From assembly GCF_029227915.1 (NCBI RefSeq), contig NC_079885.1, positions 5,520,001 to 5,580,000 on the forward strand: a stretch of DNA of 60,000 bases, in the 5' to 3' direction. The DNA comes from Hydractinia symbiolongicarpus (Eukaryota; Cnidaria; Hydrozoa; Anthoathecata; Hydractiniidae). Numbering within the stretch: the stretch's first letter is position 1; each line of letters begins with the position of its first letter. The notes beneath the pieces are model-generated. The model saw nothing but the letters and a program-made list of their open reading frames with translations. It was not told the origin of the DNA and did no database searches. The position numbers were made by a program, and so were the translations under genes. Positions 1 through 11,337 of this stretch are shown here, piece by piece.

Positions 1-27
1 CACAAATGGTGTATTCCTTCCTCAGAC

Positions 28-1126
28 ATGTCAAGAAGAACGGTAAATCCCATCCGAAGAGTTGTAGATACCATGCGAATAGAACCCAATCCAAGTTACA
101 GTCCAATTTCTCTTTCAATTGGTATACTCGCTTATTTTTATTATTCTTTAAGTTAAGACATCATTTAAATTCTTGCATACTTTTCTAGAACACCAGAAAT
201 CACCCTGATTTGTGTTGTAGCGAAAGTATTTGCATACTTTTTTTAATAAAAAAAAAATAATATCAAAATGTTTTGTGAGTAAAGTCTCGAAGCGAGAATG
301 TGGGTAAAAATTGAATAGCCTGTCATTTGATTCTTTTTTTTAATTTGAACAATTTTTCCAAGTTACTGCTCTATCTTATTTGCACCATGCATCAAAATAT
401 TGACACACCTACTCACTACCTTTTTTAACTGTTCATTACTCATAACTTAATAGCCTCATTAAGAATATTGAAAAACAAGATTTGCTTGTTTGTTATATGT
501 TAATTTGTGATTTTACTCTATTGTAGCTCTATGAAGACACATATTGATTTTGGCAGCAGGCCAACTAATGCATAATGTTATAATAAAATCTACACAAATT
601 TAGTGGAAATCTCACTGACAACAAAATTTAAATAGACTGTGGGTCATTAAACATGAAATTGTGGCCTGAGTACTAGTATTTTTCCCGGTAACTTACAACT
701 TATGAATGTTAAAGTATAGACAAGTGTTATTTTTATAATTTTTTTTGAAACATTTCTATATATATTTATCCTTAAAAATAATCCTTTTGGTTCCACTTAG
801 GATCTAAGAAATGTCTACATCCTTTTTTCTTATATTTTCTAATATAGAAGGAGGGAGGGGTTAAAGTAAGGGTTAAAGATATTGCAAAGTAATTCACACT
901 TTCAGATGAGTGTATTATGAGATTTGTGATTTATTGTATCAGCATCTGCAACTTTCTGTGCTGATTTTAAGAGCTGAGACTGATAGAAAATGTAAAATAA
1001 AGCTACAAAGTTTGCTGTTGCTTTTAACTTTAATTACAGGAAAGTGAATGGTGGAGAATTAGTTTATGAGCGCTGAAGATAAACATAGCATAATAAATGT
1101 TATGTTGCACATCTAACTGATATTTT

Positions 1127-1160
<34 letters not shown>

Positions 1161-4100
1161 GATTAAGCCATATATGAAGGTTTTCTACTTTAGAAATTAG
1201 GGAGATTTTTTTTGAAATCTTTTAGAGACAATTATTGTCTGTCGTAGAGCAGGTTATTGTGCCATCACTGTGTTTAAAATTCTTCCTTTATATTTTCTTT
1301 GCTCTTTTTTCAAAACAAACTTTTGTTTGATTCTGTTGCATGTATTATGCAGACCATAATTTATTCTATTTTGTTTTAAATCCTGATCTGAATTTTACAG
1401 CAGATAACACGAGATAAAACACAAAAATTATCATACAGCTCAATATAATGGATTGTTGTCAAATCTTTGCTTGAACAATCCGGTAGTCTGTTAATTAGTG
1501 TAATATAAATGTTAAGAAGAACCTAATTTGGTAGCCTTTTTTTACTTAGGTGACCCAACTGTATTTGGTAATCTCCTTCCACACCCTAACATGTTAGAAG
1601 CTATCGAAGAAAGTTTACATTCACATAAACACAACGGTTATGGACCAGCTATTGGTGCGTTGTACCTTTATTGGATATTTCATTACTTTAATAGTTTTAT
1701 TACGTTAACCTTTTTTTAAAAAAAATAATTTATTTGTGAAGTATCAGTTATGTTGAACACAGAGTACTGTCATACATCTCGAACACAGAGTACTGTTGTA
1801 TATCATACATCTCATTGATTCATTCATTGTCTTTGAGTTACTATTTATTAGCTATTTATCTTTTGGTATTTTATAAAAGTCTTTTATGTCTAGGTAATCT
1901 GGAGGCAAGGAAAGCGATAGCAAAATGTATGACAGTTCCAGAAGCACCACTCACAGAAAAGGTCTGTTTCCTTCACATACTTCAGGAGAGTCCTTAAGTT
2001 ATTTCACGCAGTGATTTATGTTTTGCATGACATGCGTAACCTGCAGATTAAACCATTCAAACAAATTGGGATATCTCAAAAAAAATGATTGGAATGAAGA
2101 TACAGTTAATCAAAACCTGTCAATGTGTACCTTGCATTTTTATACATTTTAAAGACCACCTGGCTACCATATTATAAGAGTGACAGTTCCATCCTAAAGT
2201 TATGTGGCTAGGTAGCTAGGTTTGTACATGCACTTTGAACCATTAGCATAAGATGTAAATAGATCGATTAGGCGTGGTGCCCTTACGAACGTTATGTATT
2301 TCTCTTAAGCTTCTCCAAAAGTATGACATACTAGCTATCCGTGACTAAATAACTCAAATATATTCGTGAAACTCCTTTACCTTCTCTCTAGTTCCAAGAT
2401 ATAGATATTGTATCGAAATATTGAATATGAAGTCTCCATATCAAATATGATAAAAATAATTAAAAACAGCATTTTTTTAAATGAGCTTTCGACTCTGACC
2501 AGAGCCATGATCACATTCATATATTTTGGAACCAAAAAAAATGTTACATAAAATACTATCTACAATTCATAAGAGAAAAAAAATAATCAATTAAATAAAT
2601 GCAAAGGTTTATTTCTATTGAGACTCGGTTCCTCTTTACGTATAAAAAGACTCTCTTTAATCTCCAAGATGTAGTTAACAGGTTCAGATTGTCAACAGAC
2701 AATATAACTTACGATCTTGACTTTTTTTCTGCCTCAAGTTAAGAAGAAACGTATTAAAAAGTTATTTCGGGTGTTAGTTGGTTAAGTAAGGTTATATGGT
2801 GCATGATAAAATGTTCTTCAATTAATTTTTAAATTTCTTATTTTTTAGGATATCGTTATAACATCTGCTTGTTCTGGTGCGATCGAAATATGTATAGGCA
2901 CTCTCGCTAACCCAGGTGATAACATGCTGTGTCCGAAACCAGGATTTTCCTTATACAAGACAATTGGAACTTCTAATGGTGTTGATGTCAGATATTACAA
3001 TTTAATGGTAAGATTGAACAACCATTCAAAACCAAGAAACTTTAGAATACTTTGTTTTTTCTGATGACTAATTTGTAGAATTCAATTTTCAAAAATTGTT
3101 TAAATTTTTAAGCCGAATAAAGAATGGGAAGTTGATCTCGAACATATGGAATCTTTAATAGATGAAAAAACCAAATTTATAGTAGTCAACAATCCTTCGA
3201 ATCCATGTGGATCAGTATACACCAGACAACATCTCTTAGCCATACTGGAAGGTAAAAACATGTGCTTTCAACATCTTTTGTTAACATTATTGGGTTGGTT
3301 TAATTGTCAGCAAGAGTTTTTCAGTCCTTTGTTATGTTATGTGAAACGTTTTTTTTTTATCGCAGTATAATTTATAGTTGTGTAAATTTCAGTTGCAGAA
3401 AGAAACAAGTTACCAATCTTAGCTGATGAAATCTACGCTTATTCAGTAAGTTTCCTCATTTTTGCTTGCTCACGTAATTTGTAGTCAAAAAAGTTTTATT
3501 AACAAAACTCATTCTTCCAGGTGTTTTCGGGAGAAACATTTTATCCATTAGCCAGTCTAACAACTTCAGTACCAGTTCTCTCGTGTTGTGCTATATCAAA
3601 AAGGTACGCTAACTTGAATGTTCATGATTTTTTTTATTATAAACACAAGAAAAATGCCAGAATTACATTAATTGTATTTTTAATAGATAAAATTGAAATC
3701 AAAGTTAAATGGTAAGAATACTATTGTGAGATTCTGCTTCGCCAACTTTTTTATGGAACGTAATATCAACCATATGTTGTTTTGTCACACTTCTCTGAAG
3801 TTATCATTCAGATCAAAAATATCCTCTCTATTTAAAATCATGTTCTGTTTTTTTTTATGAAATATGTTTTAAAACTACTGGTAAGGTGATGAAACTGCAT
3901 GATATTCTATCCATCTTCTCATACGTAGGTTCTTAGTTCCTGGATGGAGACTTGGCTGGATTCAAATACATGATCGCAATGACTTATTCAAAGAGGTCTG
4001 GAAGTTCGCTTTTTCATTCGAGCGTTTCTATATTTTTAAATCATCGATACGTTTTATTTTTACGTACAACATGTGTTCACACTAGCTGTTCAGGGTTTTT

Positions 4101-5745
4101 TATACAAGCTGTGTATTTTCTTTTGGTAGGTGAGAGCAGGTCTTGCAGATATGGCCACACGTATTCTTGGAGCGAATTCCATTATTCAAGGTGCACTGCC
4201 CCGTATACTGCGTGACACTCCACAGGATTGGTTCGACGAAAACATGGCTTTTATAGAGGTGACTAACAAGTTAAAAAATAACTCATGTTTGTTTCTCAAT
4301 ATTTTGTGTAACAGTTGTATGTAGCATTTTTGTGTATTTAATTAGAAAGATTTCCTTTCTTTTCAACTCAGTCTCAAAACATCTTTTTTCTTCTATTTTC
4401 TTCTATTTTGTAAAGTGAAGCAATTTATATACATGCTGTTGTTCTTTCCTAGGATATTACCAACGTGGCTTGCAATTCTTTGTCGAAAGTTCCTGGTTTG
4501 AAATGCATTCGACCACGTGGTGCTATGTACATGATGGTAGGTTTTACTGCGGGTCAGTGTTGGAAGTGTGGAGGAGTTGGTGACAATAAGAATGAATAAG
4601 TTTGAGAAATATCGTGAGGGTAAAATGCGGAAAATTATTTCTATTGTCCTTTTACGGATTTGTATTTAAAAATAAAATGTTGGAACCCGTTGTAATATTC
4701 TAACAACATGATTTTAGCGATGCAGCCATCTTTATTCTAACTAGTGAATACCATCCGTAAAAAAGGTTTTTTCTGTGAATTGAGGATATGCGCCTTTAAA
4801 GTGACAATTAAAGAAATGGAAACCCAACGTTTTCTTGTCCTACGTATGCATATTGATAGATATTGATAAAATTATATATAGCTGTCTGTGACTTTGTAAC
4901 GATGTCTCTAAGAACCACGTTGTAAAAAAAATTGTACTAGTAATAAGAATATATGAACTTTATTTTTGTATGCTTCCATTTAGGTTGGTATCGATAAAAC
5001 AATTTTGAAGTCAATTAAGGATGATATTCATTTCACGACAGATTTGATGGCAAAAAAATCTGTCTTTTGTCTACCTGGCACGGTAAGTTTACTATCCAGT
5101 AGACTGCTCAGGTTTCTCGTCAGTTTTATCTCTGTAATAAAACGCCATGTTTCTGTGTCACTCATTTAAGAGTGTCTCTGTGTGTATGGTTGAAAGGGAT
5201 AATGTAAGACTTGCTAAACAAAGAAGTCTCTATTATACCAATGCATCATTTTTATCTCCAATTTAAGATCTGATTTTTCGACTATCTATTAATTAAAGCC
5301 GCACATATTGATCAACAATATGTAGAGATTCATATACCCAACTAAACTGTTCGCAGGAAGTGCGTTGATGTGAATGTAAATGATACATGGACCCGTCCAT
5401 ACAATATCATATTTTTGTAAATGATTTCGTCTTTGATGGCGACATCACGACAATGTAAATTGAATAGCTCATCTGTTATCGGAGGTGAATTTTTCCAGCG
5501 ATTACAAATAGTGTGTTAATATTGCATTATTTTCAGAAAAGGATTCATGTCAACATGCACACCACCAATCTATAACTTGACGGTTGATTAGTTATTTGTA
5601 AAATTCGCGATCTTGTTTTTAGTGCTTTCAATTCCCCGATTACTTCCGGGTTGTGTTAACTGTACCGCGCGGAATGGTAGAAGAAGCATGTGCACGAATT
5701 GAAGAATATTGTCGAGAAATTATCGAACAGAACAGTGTCGACTAA
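28..5745 (+). CDS. TAT: Tyrosine aminotransferase (TAT), spliced, 5' end probably outside window
   Basis: PLP-dependent aminotransferase that starts tyrosine catabolism, converting tyrosine and 2-oxoglutarate to 4-hydroxyphenylpyruvate and glutamate; cytosolic. Exons read as 28-121, 1550-1654, 1894-1961, 2849-3007, 3113-3251, 3393-3445, 3521-3603, 3929-3995, 4130-4258, 4453-4536, 4984-5082 and 5623-5745, all GT-AG with matching phases, giving 400 residues. Diagnostic motifs in order: [31 protein letters not shown] (PLP-contacting Asp and Tyr), [13 protein letters not shown] with the Schiff-base Lys (about residue 233) just before the exon 7/8 junction, and FRVVLTVP near the C-terminus. The human enzyme has about 50 more N-terminal residues. 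A pyrimidine-rich stretch ending in CAG at 25 precedes the ATG at 28, so this may be an internal exon with a start further upstream. A candidate poly(A) signal AATAAA lies at 6497-6502. Confidence 0.95.
1129..1160. repeat. (AACT)n microsatellite in TAT intron 1
   Basis: About eight uninterrupted copies of a four-base unit (AACT/TAAC register) inside the first visible TAT intron. Simple repeat with no other signal. Confidence 0.9.
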
Positions 5746-6120
5746 TTAATTGATTAATCAAAGTACATAACTGATCATTTTTATTAGTTAGTAAACAACA
5801 TACCTAAATGACTGCGTAAGATATGTTTGCGAATTTGTCTCGTATGAGAAATTTAAATTCTGTATTTTTTTAACAAGGACGGACATTTGCAATCTTTTAT
5901 TTCGTATTTTTTCTTATTTTCGGCTTGTTCGCCATATTCTTGTATATTCAGTAAAAATGTATTTTAGACATTCAATCAAAACGAATAGCTTTGTAAGCTT
6001 ACTAAATTTCAATCTTCGATTCCGTAATTTCAATAACATTTTTAGCCTTCGCAAACTTAAATTTTTCCACAAACAATTTCTTCCCAGTAAAGTTTCGACA
6101 TTTAAAATGTAACGTTGTCA

Positions 6121-6214
6121 GTGAAAAGCTGACTATGAAGTTTTTAAGTTGAATAATTCAACTTTGTGAAAAGCTGACTATGAAGTTTTTAAGTTTGAAT
6201 AATCCAACTTTGTG
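6121..6214. repeat. Two-copy tandem duplication, about 47 bp
   Basis: A segment starting GTGAAAAGCTGACTATGAAG is repeated immediately with a few mismatches, in the 3' flank of TAT. Each copy contains a small inverted repeat around AAGTTGAATAATTCAACTT. Confidence 0.85.
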
Positions 6215-6559
6215 GATACATACCTCTGCAAACAAATTTACCATTTTACATTCCATACGGAAACAGTATGAACTTCAACAACTGTCAATTTTTTGTAAAA
6301 CCTATTTCAAAATCAACTTTCTATTGAAGCATGCCGACACCTCATCGTTGATTCTGGAATGTGATTTTCTGTTAGACGGGGGAAAGTCTCAAACATTTTG
6401 AATTCCTTATGTGCAAACACATACTTGTTTGCAGAGAGAAAAAAATATTTTAAGCAGAATTGGTTTCCTTGTGAAGAAGTAATATTTTGACTTGTAATAA
6501 ATAAAAGTATTAATATTTAATATCTAAACTGAAGTTGTCGTCGGATCGGTTAATTTTTT

Positions 6560-6657
6560 GAATGCATAAATTATGTGTGTTTCACATAAATTATGTGTGT
6601 TTTACAAAAATTATGGGTGCTTTACATAAATTATGTATATTTTACATAAATTCACGC
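6560..6657. repeat. Short tandem repeat of about 20 bp
   Basis: Four to five degenerate copies of a unit close to CATAAATTATGTGTGTTTTA downstream of TAT. The rest of 5746-7199 is AT-rich with no coding exon that I can support. Confidence 0.75.
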
Positions 6658-7225
6658 AAGACGATTACATAAATGACGACAGGGATTCCATTATCAGATC
6701 ATTCTTTAAAATTTAGCCGATCAGACAAGAATATGGACAACGAATTTATTTTGTTAGTGCATTTAAATGTCTTCATTGTTAAACATATTTAATAGTTGAA
6801 AAAAAATTTTGACCTCGTGCATTCTTTACTTTCATTTTTATAATTTTTATTTTATTTGAATGTGTAATGTTATTATATTGTGCTACCTGAGACCCAGGCT
6901 TTTAATTGTCTTTTAATAAAAATGAGACGTAATAGTCTGGGTAGTGGGTTTTTGTCTGTTGTAAAAGTTCCTAAAAAATGTTTATTTTTTTACTAAGAAT
7001 TAATTTTGCATAGTTTAGTTCTTTTAGTTTATGCGAACTGAAAAAATGTATCTGAAAGTTAACAAGTTTTTAATAATCCATGCTTTTCCTTAAGTTTATC
7101 GGATTTATCGGACTAACAGTCAGGTTAGCTAGATATATTTGTTGGTAACGCATTTTCCTCGCATACTTTTTCGGTTTGTATTTATGTGCAAAATAAATTA
7201 AATTTTCAAACAGAAAAATTGTTTT

Positions 7226-8202
7226 TCATTGCGTTTACTTGAGAAACCAATTTTTATATTGTGTTTACTTGAGAAATCTACTAAAGTGTAGTTTCATTGT
7301 GTTTACTTGAGAAACCTACTAAAGTGTTGTTTCATTGTGTTTACTTGAGAAATCTACTGAAGTGTAGTTTCATTGTGTTTACTTGAGAAACCTACTAAAG
7401 TGTTGTTTCATTGTGTTTACTTGAGAAATCTACTGAAGTGTAGTTTCATTGTGTTTACTTGAGAAATCTACTAAAGTGTTGTTTCATTGTGTTTACTTGA
7501 GAAACCTACTGAAGTGTAGTTTCATTGTGTTTACTTGAGAAATCTACTGAAGTGTAGTTTCATTGTGTTTACTTGAGAAACCTACTAAAAGGTTGTTTCA
7601 TTGTGTTTACTTGAGAAATCTACTGAAGTGTAGTTTCATTGTGTTTACTTGAGAAATCTACTGAAGTGTAGTTTCATTGTGTTTACTTGAGAAACCTACT
7701 AAAGTGTTGTTTCATTGTGTTTACTTGAGAAATCTACTGAAGTGTAGTTTCATTGTGTTTACTTGAGAAATCTACTGAAGTGTAGTTTCATTGTGTTTAC
7801 TTGAGAAATCTACTGAAGTGTAGTTTCATTGTGTTTACTTGAGAAACCTACTAAAGTGTTGTTTTATTGTGTTTACTTAAGAAATCTACTAAAGTGTTGT
7901 TTCATTGTGTTTACTTGAGAAATCTACTGAAGTGTTGTTTCATTGTGTTTACTTGAGAAACCTACTGAAGTGTAGTTTCATTGTGTTTACTTGAAAAACC
8001 TACTAAAGTGTAGTTTCATTGTGTTTACTTGAGAAATCTACTAAAGTGTTGTTTCATTGTGTTTACTTGAGAAACCTACTGAAGTGTTGTTTCATTGTGT
8101 TTACTTGAAAAACCTACTAAAGTGTAGTTTCATTGTGTTTACTTGAAAAACCTACTAAAGTGTAGTTTCATTGTGTTTACTTAAGAAATCTACTGAAGTG
8201 TT
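7226..8202. repeat. 38-bp minisatellite, about 26 units
   Basis: Head-to-tail array of a 38-bp unit whose core is TTGTGTTTACTTGAGAAA followed by TCTACTGAAGTGTAGTTTCA. Units differ at a few diagnostic sites (AAATC or AAACC, CTGAAG or CTAAAG, GTAG or GTTG). These variants recur in mixed order, as expected from unequal exchange of multi-unit blocks. It lies between the convergent 3' ends of TAT (+) and the Ig/FN3 gene (-), with no reading frame conserved through it. Confidence 0.95.
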
Positions 8203-8538
8203 AGATTTCTAAAGTCGCCTCTCGCATTTTACAAATGTGATGCATGTAGAAAAAAGGTAGAAGAAGAATAATTTGAACTACAAACTACAGAAGTTGGTTA
8301 AGATTACGTGTGCTGTTTAATATCTTTCATGTTACCGTATGGTAGGAATATCTTTGAAGACACGAATTTTAAAACTTCGTGAGAAGTTTATTTATTTTTT
8401 ATTTGTAGCTACTTTGTGTTCTTTTACAGTCGTTTTTTATTTACCAGTAATACTACAAAATATATTCCACCTCATGAAGTACATGGAGTATCACTTCTGT
8501 GTAACTGCTAACTTGGCGCTCTCACATCTGCAGTATGT

Positions 8539-11241
8539 TCACTTCACGATTAAAAAAAATTGTAGCAGCAAAATAAACATCAAGCTTGTTTGATTGTTTA
8601 ATCTTGCGGTAGATGTTTTTCCGGAAGCTATAAATAAAGAAGGGAAATCAATTATGATCCCTACAAATTCAATAACTAATGTATAGTATCGATAGTAAAA
8701 CTTGTTTGCGAAACAGTGGAATAAGCACGTGCAAGAAATTGATGTTTGCATCGTAAACATTGTATCCACGGGCCTTGTCAATATTCTTGTTCGTCTTCTT
8801 AATGAGAAAAGAAACAGAAAGAACAGTAGTCGACTCTCTCTCGCAGGCAAAACATGTATTGAAGGGAATATTTTGATGGCCATGAAAAACAATGGTAACA
8901 AGTTTGTCAAAAGATCACACGCAAATTTTGTTTCATTTAAAAACACCCGAACTTACTCGTTCTGTAGTATACATTTTTGCTGGGTCCTGATTGCTCAGCT
9001 TTGTTAATTGTTGTAACGCTTATCATATACAATGCGTTGCTGTTTATATTTTCTATATCCAGCGAAGTGACATTGGTGATTTTGTGTATGCAGGACGATT
9101 TGGTGATATTATCGTACAAACAATGGCTGGTTTTGTATAACAAATCACCATGTTTATTTTCCATTCCATCATCATTAGGTGTGTCCCATTTTATTTGAAT
9201 TGACACATCGTCCTTTCGAACAACTTGAATATTCTGAATGATCTGCGGACGAACTAAAGGAGAAATTTAGTCTGGATGTTGAATTTTGTTTTCCCGCCAA
9301 TTTGCTACCGCAGGCTTAATGTTAGTTTCTGTAGTAGTATTGTTCGAGTTGCTTACTATATTACTTATGTAAGCTTACTTAAACAGATTTAAATGAGTCT
9401 CTTTCTCAACACACTTTCTCTCAATTTCTCTCGTTTTATTGCAGCTGATGGGCAGTTATGTGGGGTTCCGAGGCTAGTCGCTTTCGAAGTTATGACTCTA
9501 TGACTCTATACGCTGTGACTTGTATATTATTCAAGCAGTATGTATTATTTCGCAGTAGTTTGACGTAATAATAAATAAGTATTCACTCACCCATTCTCTT
9601 CGTTTTTAGAAATACATGTTCGTCTTTACTCATTCCAGCATTGTTGGCACCGTATACTGTAATGGTATAAGCTGTAGCATTCTTTAATCCCTTTAGTTCA
9701 ATATGATTCTCTTTCGTATGATATGAGCGGGAATAAGCATTAACCGTATCTGCAATGATTGTATATTTCAGCGCTTTTTGATCCTTTCCCCAACTTAGAG
9801 AAATTGTATCGTGACCAATATCTTTCACTTTAACAACTGGTTTTGATGGTCGTTCTACAAATTAAAAAATTGTTTCGTAATAAAATTGCGATAAAATATG
9901 CTTTTCTCCGTTAGAAGAGATGAGGAAGAATATCAGTTTTGTCAACTCTGATGCTATTCTTTCTTATTATTATTATAATTTTCCCTCTAAAAAAGAAGCC
10001 TTTCTTATATAAAAGTAAAAAGCCCTGGGATCTCTCATGTTTTAATAAATGTTTCTACACTGATGCAAACACCGTCAATGATTGGACACCCATGACGTAC
10101 GTTTCAATGCAACTGTGCATAAAGCATGACTTTTTGCTTTATTTTTCTAAACTATTTAATTTTATTCTTTTCATCTATTTATTTGTTTATGTTCACTTAC
10201 CACAGTTGTATGCCAAGCAATCACCATAACTTTTACATTCTGTCTTAGGGATGCATTTTCGACTGTCATGAAGACATGTCCAATGATGTTCGGTAGAGCA
10301 TTGGCCTACAAACAAGCGAATATGTTACAGCAATGTTACCCTGACTGCAGGAGAATGTACGCTGATTGAGGAAGATAATCATGATAATTTATATACGAAA
10401 AGATGTATGTATTTTTGTCAAAAAGAAAGCAAGAAAACAAAGATCAAAAATGTTTATTTTTCATATACGCTTCGCACAAGCTACTATTTACCTGTTAAAA
10501 ATACTATTCCCGCCAAGATTCTTTTACTAAGAAGTCCATTGGTAGCTCTGCAATTATATTCTCCAATATCATTGGTGGAAATGTTATTTATTGTCAACTC
10601 GTATATCTCTCCTTCGCCTTGCATCGTTTTACGGATGTTTATTCTTTCGTTCTTATTTACAGCATTTCCATTATGAAGAAATGTAACATTTGCTCGGGGA
10701 TTTGAATAAATGAGACATCTGGTGCGAAATGTTTTTGTCTCTGTTGAATTCATCTCGATAGATATGTTTTCCAATTTCTCGTCCACTGATTCGATTGTTA
10801 TATCTGGAATTAAAAATTACTGATCATTTTTTATTGTTTTTTACTTTATGTGAAAACAATAGAAGCCCTTAGCAAAAAAATTCACTTACAAGACTCCGGC
10901 TTTATTTGTATGGTTTTACTGAAAAGACTTCCAGTTTGATCGTCCAGCTTGCATTTATAGTTTCCAAAATTTTTCGACACGTCCTTGAGTTGCAGTTGGT
11001 GTTTTTCTGAGTCAATTTTTAAGTCTTCATTTTGCGACACAATTTTGTCGTCACGATACCACGTGATTAAGTATGACTCTTCATTTCTGTTTTTCACGAC
11101 ACATTGAAGCAAACCCTCCGTATATTTAATTTCGACACTTCCATTGACAGTTTTTACAGGGTTGGCAACTGTAACGTATAAAAAAGCATGCAATATTATT
11201 ATGCATGTCATAAGCAAAGTACTTTTAGACATTCTAATCAT
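8539..11241 (-). CDS. Putative GPI-anchored surface protein: Ig-Ig-LDLa-FN3-FN3
   Basis: Exons on the minus strand: 11241-10890, 10803-10492, 10305-10201, 9854-9591, 9253-8957 and 8627-8539. Every junction is GT-AG and phase 1, and the sum is an exact multiple of three (472 residues). Order: signal peptide (about 1-27); Ig 1 with C...WY...NYKC; Ig 2 with RCLIY...GEYNC; a six-cysteine LDLa-like module encoded by one 105-base exon (WTC, RKCIP, C, GDC, C), lacking the usual acidic SDE calcium site; two FN3 modules (SLSW...TAYTITVYGANNAG and IKWDTP...YMISVTTINKAEQSG); then a short linker and a hydrophobic end (LMFILLLQFFLIVK, stop). With no basic residues after the tail beyond one Lys, a GPI-attachment signal is the better reading than a transmembrane helix. 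No vertebrate orthologue recognised; a role in adhesion or recognition is inference. Minus-strand AATAAA copies at 8388-8405 follow the stop by about 135 bases. The last exon is the least certain. Confidence 0.75.
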
Positions 11242-11282
11242 TGTTTTAACCTGGTTGGACGCTACACTAAAAAATTAAATAC

Positions 11283-11337
11283 CTGAAGATTCGACCAAGA
11301 AGAGTGAAGCAGTCAATAATATTTTTATGATGTACAT
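11283..11337 (-). CDS. Alternative first exon with a second signal peptide for the Ig/FN3 gene
   Basis: On the minus strand an ATG at 11337 opens a short hydrophobic leader (MYIIKILLTASLFLVESS) that ends in a phase-1 donor (CAG|GTATTT). A good acceptor, pyrimidine-rich and ending ACAG at 11169, lies inside the first Ig exon in the same phase, and the join yields a 466-residue protein. The contiguous exon starting at 11241 also encodes a credible leader (STLLMTCIIILHAFLYVTVA). Either this is the true first exon, or the gene has alternative starts. The phase-1 rule of the rest of the gene slightly favours this exon. Confidence 0.5.

Noticed and set aside
6-188. 60-codon plus-strand frame at the window start
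   Set aside because: It is in another frame from the real TAT exon (28-121) and runs on into the intron.
7226-8202. Regular repeats considered as a CRISPR array
   Set aside because: Units are directly adjacent with no unique spacers and the genome is eukaryotic; it is a minisatellite.
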